DNA of 64,000 bases from positions 98,948,397 through 99,012,396 of the forward strand of contig NC_080423.1 of NCBI RefSeq assembly GCF_029873635.1, written 5' to 3'. This stretch comes from Malania oleifera (Eukaryota; Streptophyta; Magnoliopsida; Santalales; Ximeniaceae). The translations under genes were made by a program, and so were the position numbers. The notes below the pieces were generated by a model that made no database searches, was not told the DNA's origin, and was given only the letters and a program-made list of their open reading frames with translations. Of this stretch, positions 29,884-42,500 are shown piece by piece; the first letter of the stretch is position 1, and every line of letters starts with the position of its first letter.

Positions 29884-31610
29884 TGGTCAAGTACGTTGAG
29901 CTACAATATCTATAAATTGAAAACCAACACATGATATCTCATATCCAAATTTAGGATACATGAAGCATGGACATTTTGGTTATTATGACATGTAAGATCG
30001 ATAAAATTTTATAGAGAAAATTATATTGATGCGAGAGTGGGATTGGTAGCCAAGCACAAGAAAACTAATTCATAAGTAGTTTAATAAACAGTTGGGGCCA
30101 AATGATGCGATGGTGACATGTAGTAAGATTGATAACCTTTGTTCCCTTACAGCTAACTAACTAACAATTAGGGCCAAATGTATTGATAAATTTGACGTAG
30201 CTATGCATTTCTCATTATTATTATTATTATTTTGTGTTTATGAAAATTGCGATTAAAGACATATTTGAAGTATTATTGCTGATATCAAGTTTACCTATAT
30301 TTGGAGAGGTCTTAGATTTGGAGTTGTATTGGATTTGGAGAAGTTGTAGTATAAAATTGTATTGAAATTTGTTCAAATCCACTCAAATCCAAATCCAAAA
30401 CTTGAAATTCATGCTTCTAAAAGCAAGTGTTAGTGATTTGTCTTAAACTTTTAAATGTGTTCTTCATTGTGAGCTTTCAAAATTTTTAAATAAGATTATA
30501 AACTGGAAATAAGTAGAAATATTAGGACGATAAATGTAAAAATTTTAACTTGAGAAGTCAAAACATAAATATATATATTACTTTAATGTAAGTCGACATA
30601 TGGGCATGACTCGCTTGAGATATGATTGATTAGGTATTTTAATTTACTTTTGTTTTAAGAGTAGGAATACATTTACAGGCTAGTCAATGAGTCATGTGCA
30701 ATGCTTGTGCTTGCATTTGAATATTTTTATCGTTTAAATATTTTTATAATTCTTAATATAATTTGAATATATTTTTTTAAAAATTAATAGCATATTTTCA
30801 TAACTTAATTTATAAATATTAAAGTATGAATATTTAAATTTATTTAGAAAAATTACATTTTATTGAATAAACATTAACATACATAGGAAATATTCCTATG
30901 ACACCACTTGGATGGACAACAAATTTTTAAAATATATCATATGATATGATAGGAATGATCTAATTAACATGACATGAAATATTAAATTTAATATTTATTT
31001 ATCATTATAGATAAAAAAAATTTGATACGCAACATTTTTATTGATTTATTTTTTATAAAAGAATCTTAGTAAATGACTTCTTCCAACAAAAAATACAAAT
31101 AAATTTATTGCAATTTCTAAATTGTAATTTGCTATCAAAATATTTATAAATATTATTTTTTTTTTACTTAATGATTTTGCTTTAATTTCAAATACTTTAA
31201 TTAGTTGGGAGTACATCTAGTTCTGTAATTTTGTTTCTAAAATTTATTTTTCAAAAGTTATTATCTATCTAAATGGTGTTAGAAAATACAAAAATAATAA
31301 TAATTTTTTTAAGATGTCAAAAGTGTTACTTATTTTATTTTTTTGTCTTTTATTTTTTAATTCAATTACAAAAATAATGGCTTATTTTTCACTTTCTAAT
31401 ATTTGTATTATAAAGCTAGAAGGAAGAAGACTTGTTTAATTTCAAAAAAAAAGTTTCATTTTTCATTTTTAGAATTCCAAATAATTAAAAAATCACATCT
31501 TATTTTCAAATTTTCACAAATTATACAAAGCAAAACAATAAAAAGATGTTTTTTTTTTTAAAAACAAGATGCAAAACAATAAAAAGATGTTTTTGACATG
31601 TATGCATGGC
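29884..31610. other. AT-rich intergenic DNA, duplicated in part at 38075-38600
   Basis: Segments around 30290-30370 and 31120-31560 match 38078-38160 and 38160-38590 in the same order. The second copy lacks about 750 bases from the middle. No gene is visible. Confidence 0.6.
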
Positions 31611-31960
31611 GGTAAAACAATACATGCGTCACCTGTCAGCTTGCCGGAGCTTGTCTTTTTTCGCTGGGCAAGTCACCGGAAGGCCCGCCTCTTGTTGCTG
31701 CTCTATATACGACGACAAATTTTATGCTGCGAAATTGCTACCCATTTTTTTCGCAGCCCATTTCGAAGAACAGTACATATCTGTCACATCTAAATGAGTT
31801 TATTTAAATAAAATATTATTTAAAAAAAATTATGATTCATTAGGAATATTTTTAAAAAAAAATTATGAGTCATTAGGAATATTTTTTGAGTGATAATTAT
31901 AATAAAATAAAATATTATGTAAAAAAAATTACGAGTCATTAGGAATATTTTTTGATATAT
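31611..31960. repeat. Dispersed repeat block C, copy 1
   Basis: 31611-31800 matches 60376-60569 at roughly 95% by eye, and 31888-31960 matches 60610-60685. The first part is GC-richer than its surroundings and contains a CTATATACGACGAC segment, but in either copy no reading frame longer than about 75 codons survives. Identity unknown. Confidence 0.7.
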
Positions 31961-32388
31961 TTACAAGTTTTTTTATAGGAATGTTTTAAAAATAAAAGTG
32001 CCTAGTTATAGTTTTTTTTTTTTTTAAATTTTAATAGGCAGTTATAGAGATATTTCTTAGAATATTTATAAATAATTATAGGAATATTTTCAAATATACA
32101 TGAGTAGTTAAAGATTCTTATTTGAAATTTTTGTGGATAATTATAGGGACATTTTGGGGACGTTAAAATCAGTCAAAGAAAAGGAAAATCTCTTTCTTAT
32201 TAAAGCTAGATATACAGTGTTGACCCACAACCTAATAGTTTAAACTTTTAGTTAAAGTAATAATCTAATATAGTATTAAAGCCAGTTTTCAAGAGATTTG
32301 TAGATTCAAGTCTTGTTGTTTGCATTTATTCTGTGGTGTTTAAAAAAATTATTATATTCCTTATAATGGATGTTATTTATCCTGCGTT
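31961..32388. other. AT-rich spacer before the copia insertion
   Basis: No coding or structural signal apart from poly-T/poly-A runs. Confidence 0.5.
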
Positions 32389-32393
32389 TATCC

Positions 32394-32702
32394 TGTTGAA
32401 GATTAAACTTGAAGACCGGCAGCCCACCTCCATTGAAGACCGGCAACCCACCGTTGTGGACATTGGAGATTTGCAGGCAACCTACTCCACCTACCAGCCC
32501 ACCTCTATTGAAGATTTGCACCCACCATTGTTGATTATTTGATTTCTATAATTACTATAAATAGCTGAGTTGTGTGTGAGTAAATGTGAGCAATGTGGTG
32601 TGTTGAGAGTTGAAAGCCAGTGAGTGAAATATACTTGTTTGGTATTTATCCTCACTGAGTTTCAGTCACATCCAGTGACTGAGTGTTCCTCTCCACCCAT
32701 CA
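32394..32702 (+). repeat. Copia left LTR
   Basis: TGTTGAAG...ACCCATCA. TATA box CTATAAATAG at 32555-32564. Identical to the right LTR except near 32452 and 32628. Confidence 0.95.
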
Positions 32703-32703
32703 G

Positions 32704-32714
32704 TGGTATCAGAG
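32704..32714 (+). promoter_or_regulatory. Copia primer-binding site
   Basis: TGGTATCAGAG, complementary to the initiator-Met tRNA 3' end, one base after the LTR. Confidence 0.88.
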
Positions 32715-33377
32715 AATCTAGGTACGCCGGAATTCGCTAAACAGAGGCGAACAGAGGAGAAATCCGATTTTCTCCCAGTTTTGAAGTTGCTCAAAATTCC
32801 AATTGAGCCTATCATTTTGAAATTCCATCCAAGACGATTCCAACGGTGAAAACCACGTCTCAAACGGACACCGGAGGAAAGCACACGCTCTCCCACGCGC
32901 CTCCCACGAAGACAGCGCTCTTCCCACGCGCTGCACGCGCCGACAAAGTCTCCGGCGAACAACGACACGCGCCTCACGCTCTGCACGCGTCTTCCTCGCC
33001 CGATTGGCGAGATCCGACCTGGACAGCGACCCGTAACCCGGCCCATCGACCCGAGAACCGGATCCAGCAACCAGCAACCCGGATCCGTACCCGACACGTG
33101 ACCCGCATCCGACCCTCCTCCAGAAGCGGACACGCGGCAAGCGCAGAGAACGCCACGTGGCGTAACGGAAAAATTAACGCCGTTAAGCGGCCGTTAAGTT
33201 AAACCGGTTAGTTTAAAAATTCACCAGAATTTTCCTATAGCCGGTTCGGTGAACTTTAGACCGGTTCTTTGCAAACCAAAACCGGTTCCTAAGGTTTTTC
33301 AATCTTCTGAATTTATTGGTGGCATTAGATTTACCAAAATCAGTCCCCATTTCTCTGTTTTTTATATATTGAATTCG
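32715..33377 (+). other. GC-rich copia leader
   Basis: About 660 bases between primer site and gag. The middle (32850-33190) is markedly GC-rich with many CACGCG/ACCCGG-type words, in contrast to the AT-rich flanks. Overlapping frames on both strands (118-155 codons) are a by-product of this composition and are not counted as genes. Confidence 0.6.
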
Positions 33378-34571
33378 ATGGCTAACGGTACTATCCAATC
33401 GGTCATTCCAAAATTGACCCGAGAGAATTATGACAACTGGTCGATTCAAATGAGAGCCCTTCTAGGTTCTCAGGATGTCATGGATATCGTTGAAGATGGG
33501 TACAGAGAAAGCCCATCAAAAGAAGCCGAAGCAGTTATGCCCGATGCTCAAAGAACGACCTTGCGAGCCGATCGAAAGAAAGATTGTAAGGCAAAATCCA
33601 TAATCTACCAAGGCCTTGATGAGCCCACGTTCGAAATCATCGCCTCCGCGAAGACATCTAAAGAAGTTTGGGACTCTCTCCATCGAACACACAAAGGTGC
33701 AGATAAAGTAAAAAAGATTCGTCTTCAGACATTGCGAGGTGAGTTCGAATCTCTCAAAATGAAGTCTACTGAATCCATTTCAGACTACTATACACGAGTA
33801 ATGGTAGTATCAAATCAATTAAGAAGAAATGGAGAAATTCTCAATGACGAGAGAATTTGTGAAAAAATTTTGCGATCTTTAGATCCAAAATATGATTATA
33901 TAGCTGTGACCCTAGAGGAGACAAAAGACTTGGAAACAATGTCTGTAGAAGAACTTATGGGCTCACTCCAAGCCCATGAGCAAAAAGTCAATAGAAGAAG
34001 TAATGATAAAGCACTGGAGCAAGCTCTCCAAACGAAGTTGTCCCTCACTACAGATAGATACGACAAAGGGGGGACGTCACAACAAGGAAGAGCACGAGAC
34101 CGAGGATCTCGTGGAAGAAATTCTGGAAATTTTAACTCCAGAGAAGGTGGCAGAGGCAGAAGAGGTCCCACTAGAGGAGGACGAAATCAACAGAGCTATG
34201 TCCCACAAGGCAGAGGACAAGGAAGAAGAGGAGGATATAATAATCGCTCGAATGTAGACAAAAGAAACATTCAATGCTACAATTGTCACAAGTATGGACA
34301 CTATAGCAATGAATGTTGGGGGCGACAACAAGAAAAGGTTAGCGAGGAGGTCAACCTTGCCGAAACTGATCATGCAGATGGAGAGTCATTGATGCTGATG
34401 GCACACAATGCAACTCCTCAGGACCAGAGTGTTTGGTACCTTGATTCTGGAGCCAGCAACCATATGACTGGCAGAAAGAACCTATTCTTTGAACTTGATG
34501 AGAAAGTTCAGGGGGAGATATCTTTCGGCGATAATTCTAAATCTCAGTCCAAGGGAGAGGAGATGTTTTGA
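33378..34571 (+). pseudogene. Copia gag and start of protease, ended by a frameshift
   Basis: The frame is open from 33249, but the ATG at 33378 gives the usual copia gag start (MANGTIQSVIPKL...NYDNWS). The gag core occupies about the first 230 residues. An Arg/Gly-rich region and a CCHC knuckle (CYNCHKYGHYSNEC, from about residue 300) follow. The protease motif WYLDSGASNHMTG comes after it (catalytic Asp about 356). The frame ends at TGA 34569-34571 because one base has been gained or lost at about 34545-34565. The protein sense continues in another frame from 34568. Confidence 0.88.
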
Positions 34572-36061
34572 TCAAACAGAAGTCTGGAGATCACGCTTAC
34601 ATCTCCAACGTCTACTATGTGCCAGCCATGAAGACTAATATACTTAGGCTCGGACAGCTCGTGGAGAGAGGCTATCGAATTAGCCTCAGTGATAAGCAGA
34701 TGGTGATAATAGATGCTCGAGGAAAGCTTGTTACTCGAGTTCAAATGGCAAAGAATCGAATGTTTCCGCTCGCCATCCAACATGATACGCCAAGGTGTTT
34801 GAGCGCTATCATCAAAGACAAAGACTGGCTATGGAACCTACGGTATGGGCATCTAAACTTTGAAAGTTTGAAACAATTGGAAAGCAAGAAGATGGTGAAA
34901 GGCTTACCAAATATCCATCATCCAAATGTGATATGTGAAAGCTGTATTTTGAGCAAGCAACATAGAAACAGCTTTGGAAAGCAAGCCAACTGGAGATCAA
35001 CCATGCCGCTCCAGCTAATACACACAGATGTGTGTGGTCCATTAAGACCATTTTCGAATGGACAGAATCGATACTTCCTTACCTTCATCGACGACTACAG
35101 CAGGAAGACCTGGGTCTACTTCTTGAAAAGGAAGTCAGAGGTGTTTGACAAGTTCAAAGAGTTCAAAACTCTTGTGGAGAAACAGAGTGGCTTCCGCATC
35201 AAGTCACTCCGGTCAGACCAAGGAGGAGAGTACAAAGACGAAGCTTTCCTGGAATTCCTTAGACAACAAGGGATTCAGAAACAGTTCACACCATCATACA
35301 CTCCCCAGTTGAATGGTGTAGCCGAAAGGAAGAACCGCACAATCCTTAACATGGCTAGAAGCATGTTAAAGGATAAGAATGTGCCCAAGAGTTTTTGGGC
35401 AGAAGCAGTGTTATGTGCAGTCTATCTGCTCAATAGGTGTCCGACGAAGAGTCTTGATACAAAGACACCATATGAAGCCTGGAGTACTCACAAGCCCAGT
35501 GTGAGTCATCTTAGGGTGTTTGGCTCCATAGCCTACGCCAAGATCCCAGAAGCAAGAAGGACAAAGCTGGATGATAAAGGAGAGAAGTGTATCCTTGTAG
35601 GATATGGTGACAGCACCATGGGATATCGACTTTACAATCCCATCAACAAGAAAGTCTTTCACAGTCGGGATGTCATCTTTGAAGAAAATGAATCCTGGAA
35701 ATGGGACCAGACTGAATGTTCCAAAGATGCAGAATTGACACTTGAAGGAGAAGAACCTACACAGACAAGAGAAGTGGCTATCGAGCCACAAATTCCTGAG
35801 CTGCAGACACCTCCACATGGTTCACCACAGAGGAATGAAGCTCCATCACCAATTGAGCGTGAAATCTCAGACATGAGACCTAGAGGAGCTCGAAATCTAG
35901 CCGATCTGTATGAAAATACAGAACCAATGGAAGAATATGTTACTCTTTACTGTCTATTGTTAACCAGCGACCCGGTTAGCTTTGAGGAAGCTAACGAAGA
36001 AGACAAATGGAGAAAAGCGATGGATGAGGAGATTCAATCCATCGAGAAGAACAAAACTTAG
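34568..36061 (+). pseudogene. Copia pol part 1: protease end, integrase, start of RT
   Basis: 497 codons in the frame offset from gag. The pre-integrase zinc region lies at about residues 97-135 (H, H, then CESC). The integrase core has D154 (HTDVCGP), D217 (SDQGGEY) and E253 (GVAERKN), the last two 35 residues apart. A conserved copia integrase tail (WAEAV...[18 protein letters not shown]) follows. The frame stops at TAG 36059-36061, where family members usually have Trp in the motif N-K-T-W-E-L. A single G-to-A change would explain it. Confidence 0.88.
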
Positions 36062-36064
36062 GAG

Positions 36065-37282
36065 TTGACAAATCTCCCGAAGGGCCGCAAAACCATTGGT
36101 GTGAAATGGGTCTACAAGACCAAAAAGAATGCTCAAGGAGAAGTTCAGAGATACAAAGCAAGACTTGTCACCAAAGGCTACAAGCAAAAAGAAGGGATTG
36201 ATTATGGAGAAATCTTTGCCCCGGTTGCCAGACTTGAAACCATCAGATTACTTATTTCACTTTCAGCACAAAATGGGTGGAAGATTTACCAGCTGGACGT
36301 GAAATCAGCTTTTCTGAACGGTTTTCTGGAAGAAGAGATTTATATCGATCAACCACCTGGATATGTAAAGAAGGGCAAAGAAGATAGAGTGTACAAGTTG
36401 AAGAAAGCACTCTATGGCTTGAAGCAGGCACCTCGTGCGTGGAACATGAGGATTGATGACTACTTCCAGAAGAATGGATTTGAGAAGTGTCCCTACGAGC
36501 ATGCGCTATATATAAAGATGGAGACAGATGGAAGCATGCTCATAGCCTGCCTATATGTTGATGATCTGATCTTCACCGGCAACAATCCAGAGATGTTTGC
36601 CGCTTTCAAAAGGAGCATGGTCAAAGAATTCGAAATGACAGATATTGGCCAGATGGCTCATTTTCTTGGCATAGAAGTCATGCAAAGCGAGAAAGGAATT
36701 TTTATCTCCCAGAGCCACTATGCAAAAGAAGTATTGAAGAAGTTTGGGATGGACAAATGCAACCCAGTGACAACTCCAGTTGAAACAGGATTGGAGTTGA
36801 GAAAGAATGAGCAAGGAGATGTTGACCCCACATATTTTAAGAGTCTGGTTGGAAGCTTGAGGTATTTGACGTGCACCAGACCAGATATACTCTACGGAGT
36901 TGGACTTGTCAGCAGGTACATGGAGACTCCTGACCAGTCCCACCTGAATGCAGTGAAAAGAATACTCCGATATGTCAAAGGTACCATCACCGATGGTATG
37001 TTTTATTCATCAAGAGGTAATTGCAGACTTATTGGCTATTCAGATAGTGATTGGGGAAGAGATCTTGATGAAAGAAAAAGCACAACTGGATTCACATTTT
37101 TCATGGGAGATACAGCGTTTACATGGTCTTCAAAGAAGCAACCCATCGTAACGTTGTCATCATGTGAAGCTGAGTATGTTGCTGCCAGTTCGGCTGTTTG
37201 TCATGGTATATGGATTAGGAATGTACTGAAGTATCTGGGATTTCTTGAAGGTAACCCCACAGAAGTTTACATTGACAACTGA
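36065..37282 (+). pseudogene. Copia pol part 2: reverse transcriptase and RNase H
   Basis: 405 codons, in frame with the previous segment. The RT has [29 protein letters not shown] and the active site YVDD (residues 164-167). RNase H begins around [10 protein letters not shown] and includes [11 protein letters not shown]. The frame ends at TGA 37280-37282 within a conserved DNxSAIAL motif. Two codons' worth of explanation are possible (CGA to TGA is simplest). Confidence 0.9.
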
Positions 37283-37528
37283 TCAGCGATTGCACTTGCG
37301 AAAAATCCAGTTTACCATGAAAGAAGTAAACATATTGATACTCGGTATCATTTTATCAGGGAGCATGTCAAGAAGAAAGAAGTGGAATTGATATCTTGCA
37401 GAACGTATGATCAGATTGCTGATATTTTCACAAAACCACTCATACATGATATTTTTGCAAGACTGAAAACAATGCTCGGAATGACAAAATTAGGAGAGTC
37501 AAGTTTAAGGGGGGATGTTGAAGATTAA
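37283..37528 (+). pseudogene. Copia RNase H C-terminus
   Basis: 81 codons continuing in frame after the TGA, with the conserved SKHIDTRYHFIRE and ADIFTKPL motifs. The stop TAA at 37526-37528 lies 12 bases inside the right LTR. Confidence 0.85.
37506..37515 (+). promoter_or_regulatory. Copia polypurine tract
   Basis: TAAGGGGGGA, ending one base before the right LTR. Confidence 0.85.
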
Positions 37529-37824
37529 ACTTGAAGACCGGCAGCCCACCTCCATTGAAGACCGGCAGCCCACCGTTGTGGACATTGGAGATTTGCAGGC
37601 AACCTACTCCACCTACCAGCCCACCTCTATTGAAGATTTGCACCCACCATTGTTGATTATTTGATTTCTATAATTACTATAAATAGCTGAGTTGTGTGTG
37701 AGTAAATGTGAGCAATGTGGTGTGTTGAGAGTTGAAAGCCAGTGAGTGGAATATACTTGTTTGGTATTTATCCTCACTGAGTTTCAGTCACATCCAGTGA
37801 CTGAGTGTTCCTCTCCACCCATCA
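37516..37824 (+). repeat. Copia right LTR
   Basis: TATA box CTATAAATAG at 37677-37686. Ends CCCATCA and is followed by the duplication TATCC. Confidence 0.95.
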
Positions 37825-37829
37825 TATCC

Positions 37830-39520
37830 ATCCACGTATAGGTAAAGTGCTAATCTAACATTTTTAATAGGAGGGATTGATACCATATATGTATTGTGTA
37901 TAGAATGAAATATAAAACAGTTATGGCAATTAATAGAAATTTATCTTCTTGTCTTAATTTTAATACCTTAATCTCCTTCATGTTGGATTAAATGACATTG
38001 CATGTGCATTTATATTTATATTTTTACAAAAAGTTTACCTTTTATCTTTTATGTCTAGTTAGGTTTTAATATTTTTTACCTTATATTTGGAGAGGTCTTG
38101 GATTTGGAGTAATATTGGATCTGGAGAAAATGTAATATAAAATTGTATTGAAATTTGTTCTAAACTGCTATTTGCTATCAAAATCTTTATAATTATTATT
38201 TTTTGTTTCCATAATATGATTTTTAAAAAAATTTCAAATACATTTATTATTGGGAGTACTTCCAGTTCTGTAATTTTGTTTCTAAAATTTATTTTTCAAA
38301 AGTTATATTATCTATCTAAATGGTTTTAGAAACGACACAAAATAATTTTTTAAGTTGTCAAAAGTTTTATTTATCTTATTTTTTGTAATTATTTTTTAAT
38401 TCAACTACAAAAATAATAGCTTATTTTTCACTTTCTAATATTTGTATTATGAAGCTAGAAAGTAAAAGATTTGTTTAATTGCAAAAAATAAGTTTCATTT
38501 TTCATTTTTAGAATTTTAAATAATTACAAAATCACATCTTATTTTCAAATTTTCAAAAATTATAGAAGACAAAACAATAAAAGATGCTTTTTTTTTTTTT
38601 TTAATGTTCCTGTACTAATTTAGAAATTTGGAAAACACAATGCACTTTTGTTTAAAAATTTTTATCACAAGTGAACAGTGCCAAAAGGCTATATTTTTTT
38701 TTTATAATTTTGTGAAATAAAAAGTAAAAAATGTTTTATACAACTAAACTGGGCATGAACTTTTCTATGACTTTCGCAGTTTAAGATCCTTAAGTATTTT
38801 CAAATATTCTCAAAAGATCCTTCGACTGACATATAATTACAATAATTTCAAGTAAATGTTTTCAAATTATTAGTTCAACTTAAGGAAATCTCAACATTTG
38901 TGTTATCTCATCAAATACTATTATTATTGTATTTGCAGAGATGGAATCTACATACAACAAAAATTATTATTGAGAAAAGAATCTTTATTTAATAACAAAA
39001 AAATTGGTGTTCAAGGATTGACTAAACTACAATTTAATGGGCTAAATTGTAGTTTAAAATATATAATCTACAATTTTTATATTTTAAATAAACTTTATTG
39101 TTAGAAAATATATAAATTTTTATAATTCTTTTGTACATTGTTTTTTCAAAAAACAAAAAATCAGTTGTTTTATACCTCTTTTATATCTCTTAATTTTTTT
39201 TATTGTTATATATATATATATGCGCTTGTGAAAAAAAATCAATTATTTTATATCTCTTAATTTTTTTATTGTTATATATATATATATATGCTTGTGCCAA
39301 CATACACATGAATGAGGTCAAAATAGAAAATTTCCTTTCCTACAAGTCGTGCTAACCTTGGACAGAAGGGGCAAGAGAAATCATCCTTGTTAACATACTC
39401 TCAAGTTCAAAGATATTATACCCATAGTAAATAAAAGTTTATAAAATTATCCTTTTAAAAAATATAAAAATAAAAATATCATCTATTATGTACAAAAGGT
39501 ATTCTCAAAAGTTTACCTAA
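37830..39520. other. AT-rich DNA 3' of the receptor-kinase gene
   Basis: 38075-38600 is a shortened copy of 30290-31600. Two tandem copies of a segment of about 60 bp with TTATATATATATATATGC lie at 39175-39295. A short 68-codon frame at 38898 has no support. The 3' UTR of the kinase gene must lie just below 39521 on the minus strand; no clear polyadenylation site was identified. Confidence 0.5.
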
Positions 39521-42500
39521 TTAGATATCTGTCGCCAATATATCATCCAGTGTAAGTGTGGAGAATGACTTCTGCAGAGGTTGCTTTTTAACTGATAATT
39601 TTTGTAAAACTTGTCGCATTGTTGGTCGAATTTGAGGATTAGAGTACAAGCATGCAAATGCTAGCTTCACAATCCAAACCACTTCATTTGCAAGTTTATT
39701 TGTAGGAGGTGATAGACGTTGGTCTACCACATCTTTCAACAGTACATGGTGAGTGGATAATGATGATGATGTTGATGGTAATGACGAGGAGAATGGTAGA
39801 GATGAGATGAGTTCACCTGGATGCCTTCCCATAATTACTTCCATTGACACTACTCCAAAGCTATAAACATCACACTTTTCCGTCACTTTCATCGTATAGG
39901 AAAGTTCTGCATGCAAAAGATGCTTTTATTTAGTTAATTATAGTTTCTTACATTTACTCCTGAAAGTTGTTATTATACACTATTATTGTTGTATAAAGAG
40001 ACCAAGTTTTGAATAACATTCTGATTGAAAAAGATTTTGGCATCATGTCTAACACAATTAAGATTTGTTATAAAAGAAAATACAAATTGCATCCTTTTTG
40101 GGTACGTACATATGCCAGTCCATTAAAATTCCAATGTTGAGATGTTAATCACAACTCCTAATAGTGAGTTTCAAGATATATAGGTTAAGGGAAATTGCAA
40201 ATTAATTATTGAAAATACATTTAATAAAATAAATCCTTTACTTGGATGTGCATTAAATAAGATCCTTTATTTGGATTTCGTTGCACGCCCTTGTATTAAT
40301 TTTTTAAAATAGAGACCAAAGGTTATTTAGCATAAAGAAATGAATAGATTTAACATTATCATAAACTAGTTGTATAAAACACATTTAAGTTTATCATAGC
40401 TTAACAAGAAAATTTTTTTTCAAGGCTAATGATTACACCCCCACCCCCCTCCCCCCCCCCCCCCTCCGACACCCCCCCCCCCCCCCCCCCCCCCCCCCGC
40501 GCACCCCCCCCCCCCCCCCCCCCCCCCACCCACCCCACTCCCCACCCCCCCCCCCCCCCCCCCCCCCCCGCGCCCCACCCCCCCCCCCCCCCCCGCCCCC
40601 CTCCCCCCCCCATCACCCCCACCCCTCCCCCCCCCGCGCCGCCCCCCCCCCTACCCACCACCACACCACCCCCCCCCAGCCCCCCCCCCCCCAACACCGC
40701 GCCGCCCCCACCCACGCCGCCGCCCCGCCCTAGATTTTTTATTTTTTTTTTATTTTTTTTGTTTTTTTTGTTCTTTTTGTTTTTAACAAAAAAAGAAATA
40801 GAAAAAAGGAGAAAAGAAAAAAAAAAAGAAAAACGAATTTTTTTTTTGGTTTGGGTTTGTTGACTATTTTGGTTTGTTTGTGGTGTTGGTTTTGTGTTTT
40901 TTTGGTGTTTTTTTTGGCACCACCCCACTCCCATAGCTTAAAGTTTAAGAATATTTTAAAATATACCCTTTTCAAATACTCAAATATGGGAACTAATTAT
41001 GAATTTCAATATCAAGGGTGAGACGTTTAAGAAAATTTTTTTAAAAGTTCTATAGCTTTTTATATTTTCATTGTAGCAAAACAAAAGAGAAAAAAAATTA
41101 TAATCTCTTCATAATTTTTTTTTAAAAAAAAGATTTATTCTCTACTTTTTTCTTTTTTTTTTTGGTATATAATTCTTATTATTTTGCATTGAAACCTAGA
41201 AAGGCACGTGAAGACAGAGAATAAATAATTACCTGGAGCTGTGTATCCAATCGTCCCAGCCAATGAACTCCAATTGGAGGAATTAGGCTTTAAAAGCCTT
41301 GCAGTTCCAAAATCAGACACATGAGCTTCGTACTCCAAATCCAACAAAACATTGTTACTAGATATGTCCCGATGAATTATGGGGGGTGAACAATCATGGT
41401 GCATGTAGGACAAAGCATTTGCAATTCCTCTCACCACATTTACCCTCCTACTCCAGTCCAACTCCATTGCTTGTTCTCGATTACCATGGCTTAGCATCTT
41501 CCCCAAGCTTCCTCTATCTATAAACTGGTAAACAAGAAGGGATTGCTCTACATGTGAGCAAAACCCATAAAGCTTCACAATGTTTCGATGGCATATTTTC
41601 GTCAATGCTCGAACCTCATTTTTGAAAGCTTTTGAATTGTCCATGGGCTCGTCATCTTGTAAAGGATGAAGTTTCTTCACGGCAACAACTTGGCCAGTGC
41701 TAGGCAACTTCGCTTTGTAAACAACTCCATATCCTCCTACTCCGATGCAATACTTAGAATTAAATCCCTCTGTCGCTTCGACTATTTGTTCGTAAACCAT
41801 CACCCCATCATACCTCCAGGCTGCAAAAATATTTTCATTTTGCAATTCCCTTGGTTGGTTATCCATTTTCTTTTCTCTGGAACCAAGGAGAAAAAAAACC
41901 CCAACTATAATGAGTATGGAAAATACTATTGCCATTATGGAGACTATAGTCAAGATCATTATTTTGTTTCCCTTTTTTTCATGAGAAATGTGGCTCATCG
42001 TAGAGGGACAAGCCTCCAAACCTAGGACATTGCCACATAAGCTTGTGTTTCTATATGAATCAATTTGAGCAATTTGAAAGGGCTTGGCCGTAGGAATAGG
42101 GCCCTCTAAGTGCTTATTGTAGGATACGTCGATAGATGTCAAAGCAATGAGATCATCAAAGGTCGATGGAATTGAACCCAAGAATCCATTGTGGGAGAGA
42201 TTCAATGTTTCCAACATATTCAATTCGCCAACCTGTTGTGGTATCTCTCCAACCAACAAATTCATGCTTAGATCGAGAAATTGCAGAAATTTTAACTTGC
42301 CAATTTGAAATGGCAGAGTTCCTTCAAATTTGTTATTAGACATATTCAACATCCACAATCTTAAAGATTCCCCTATATCTTTGGGAACTAAGCCACTTAG
42401 ATTATTTGATGCCATGCTAAGACGTTCTAGACTTGAAAGCATTAGAATTTCTAATGGAATAGTGCCTGAAAGCTTGTTGTTGTCTAGCAAAAGGTCTGAC

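Larger units (their letters stand above)
32394..37824 (+). mobile_element. Full-length young Ty1/copia retrotransposon
   Basis: LTRs of 309 bp (32394-32702 and 37516-37824) differ at only two positions. The 5-bp duplication TATCC lies at 32389-32393 and 37825-37829. The order gag, protease, integrase, RT, RNase H is that of copia. Primer site TGGTATCAGAG at 32704 and polypurine tract at 37506-37515. The coding region carries one frameshift and two in-frame stops, so this copy is defective despite its youth. Confidence 0.95.
39907..41232 (-). other. Intron of the receptor-kinase gene
   Basis: It splits the activation segment after GTIGYTAP, between bases 1 and 2 of a Glu codon, with canonical GT and AG ends. 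It is AT-rich except for the C-only tract described separately. If unspliced, translation would run about 30 codons into the intron and end before kinase subdomains IX-XI. Confidence 0.85.

Noticed and set aside
32666..33202. Overlapping 118-155-codon frames on both strands in the copia leader
   Set aside because: GC-rich composition removes stops in all frames. They overlap the primer site and leader of a clear copia element.
33896..34373. Antisense frames of 90-100 codons within copia gag
   Set aside because: Shadows of the Arg/Gly-rich gag coding region.
40401..40934. Long glycine-rich (minus) and proline-rich (plus) frames
   Set aside because: They are direct readings of a C/G homopolymer-like tract inside an intron and have no codon structure or domain.
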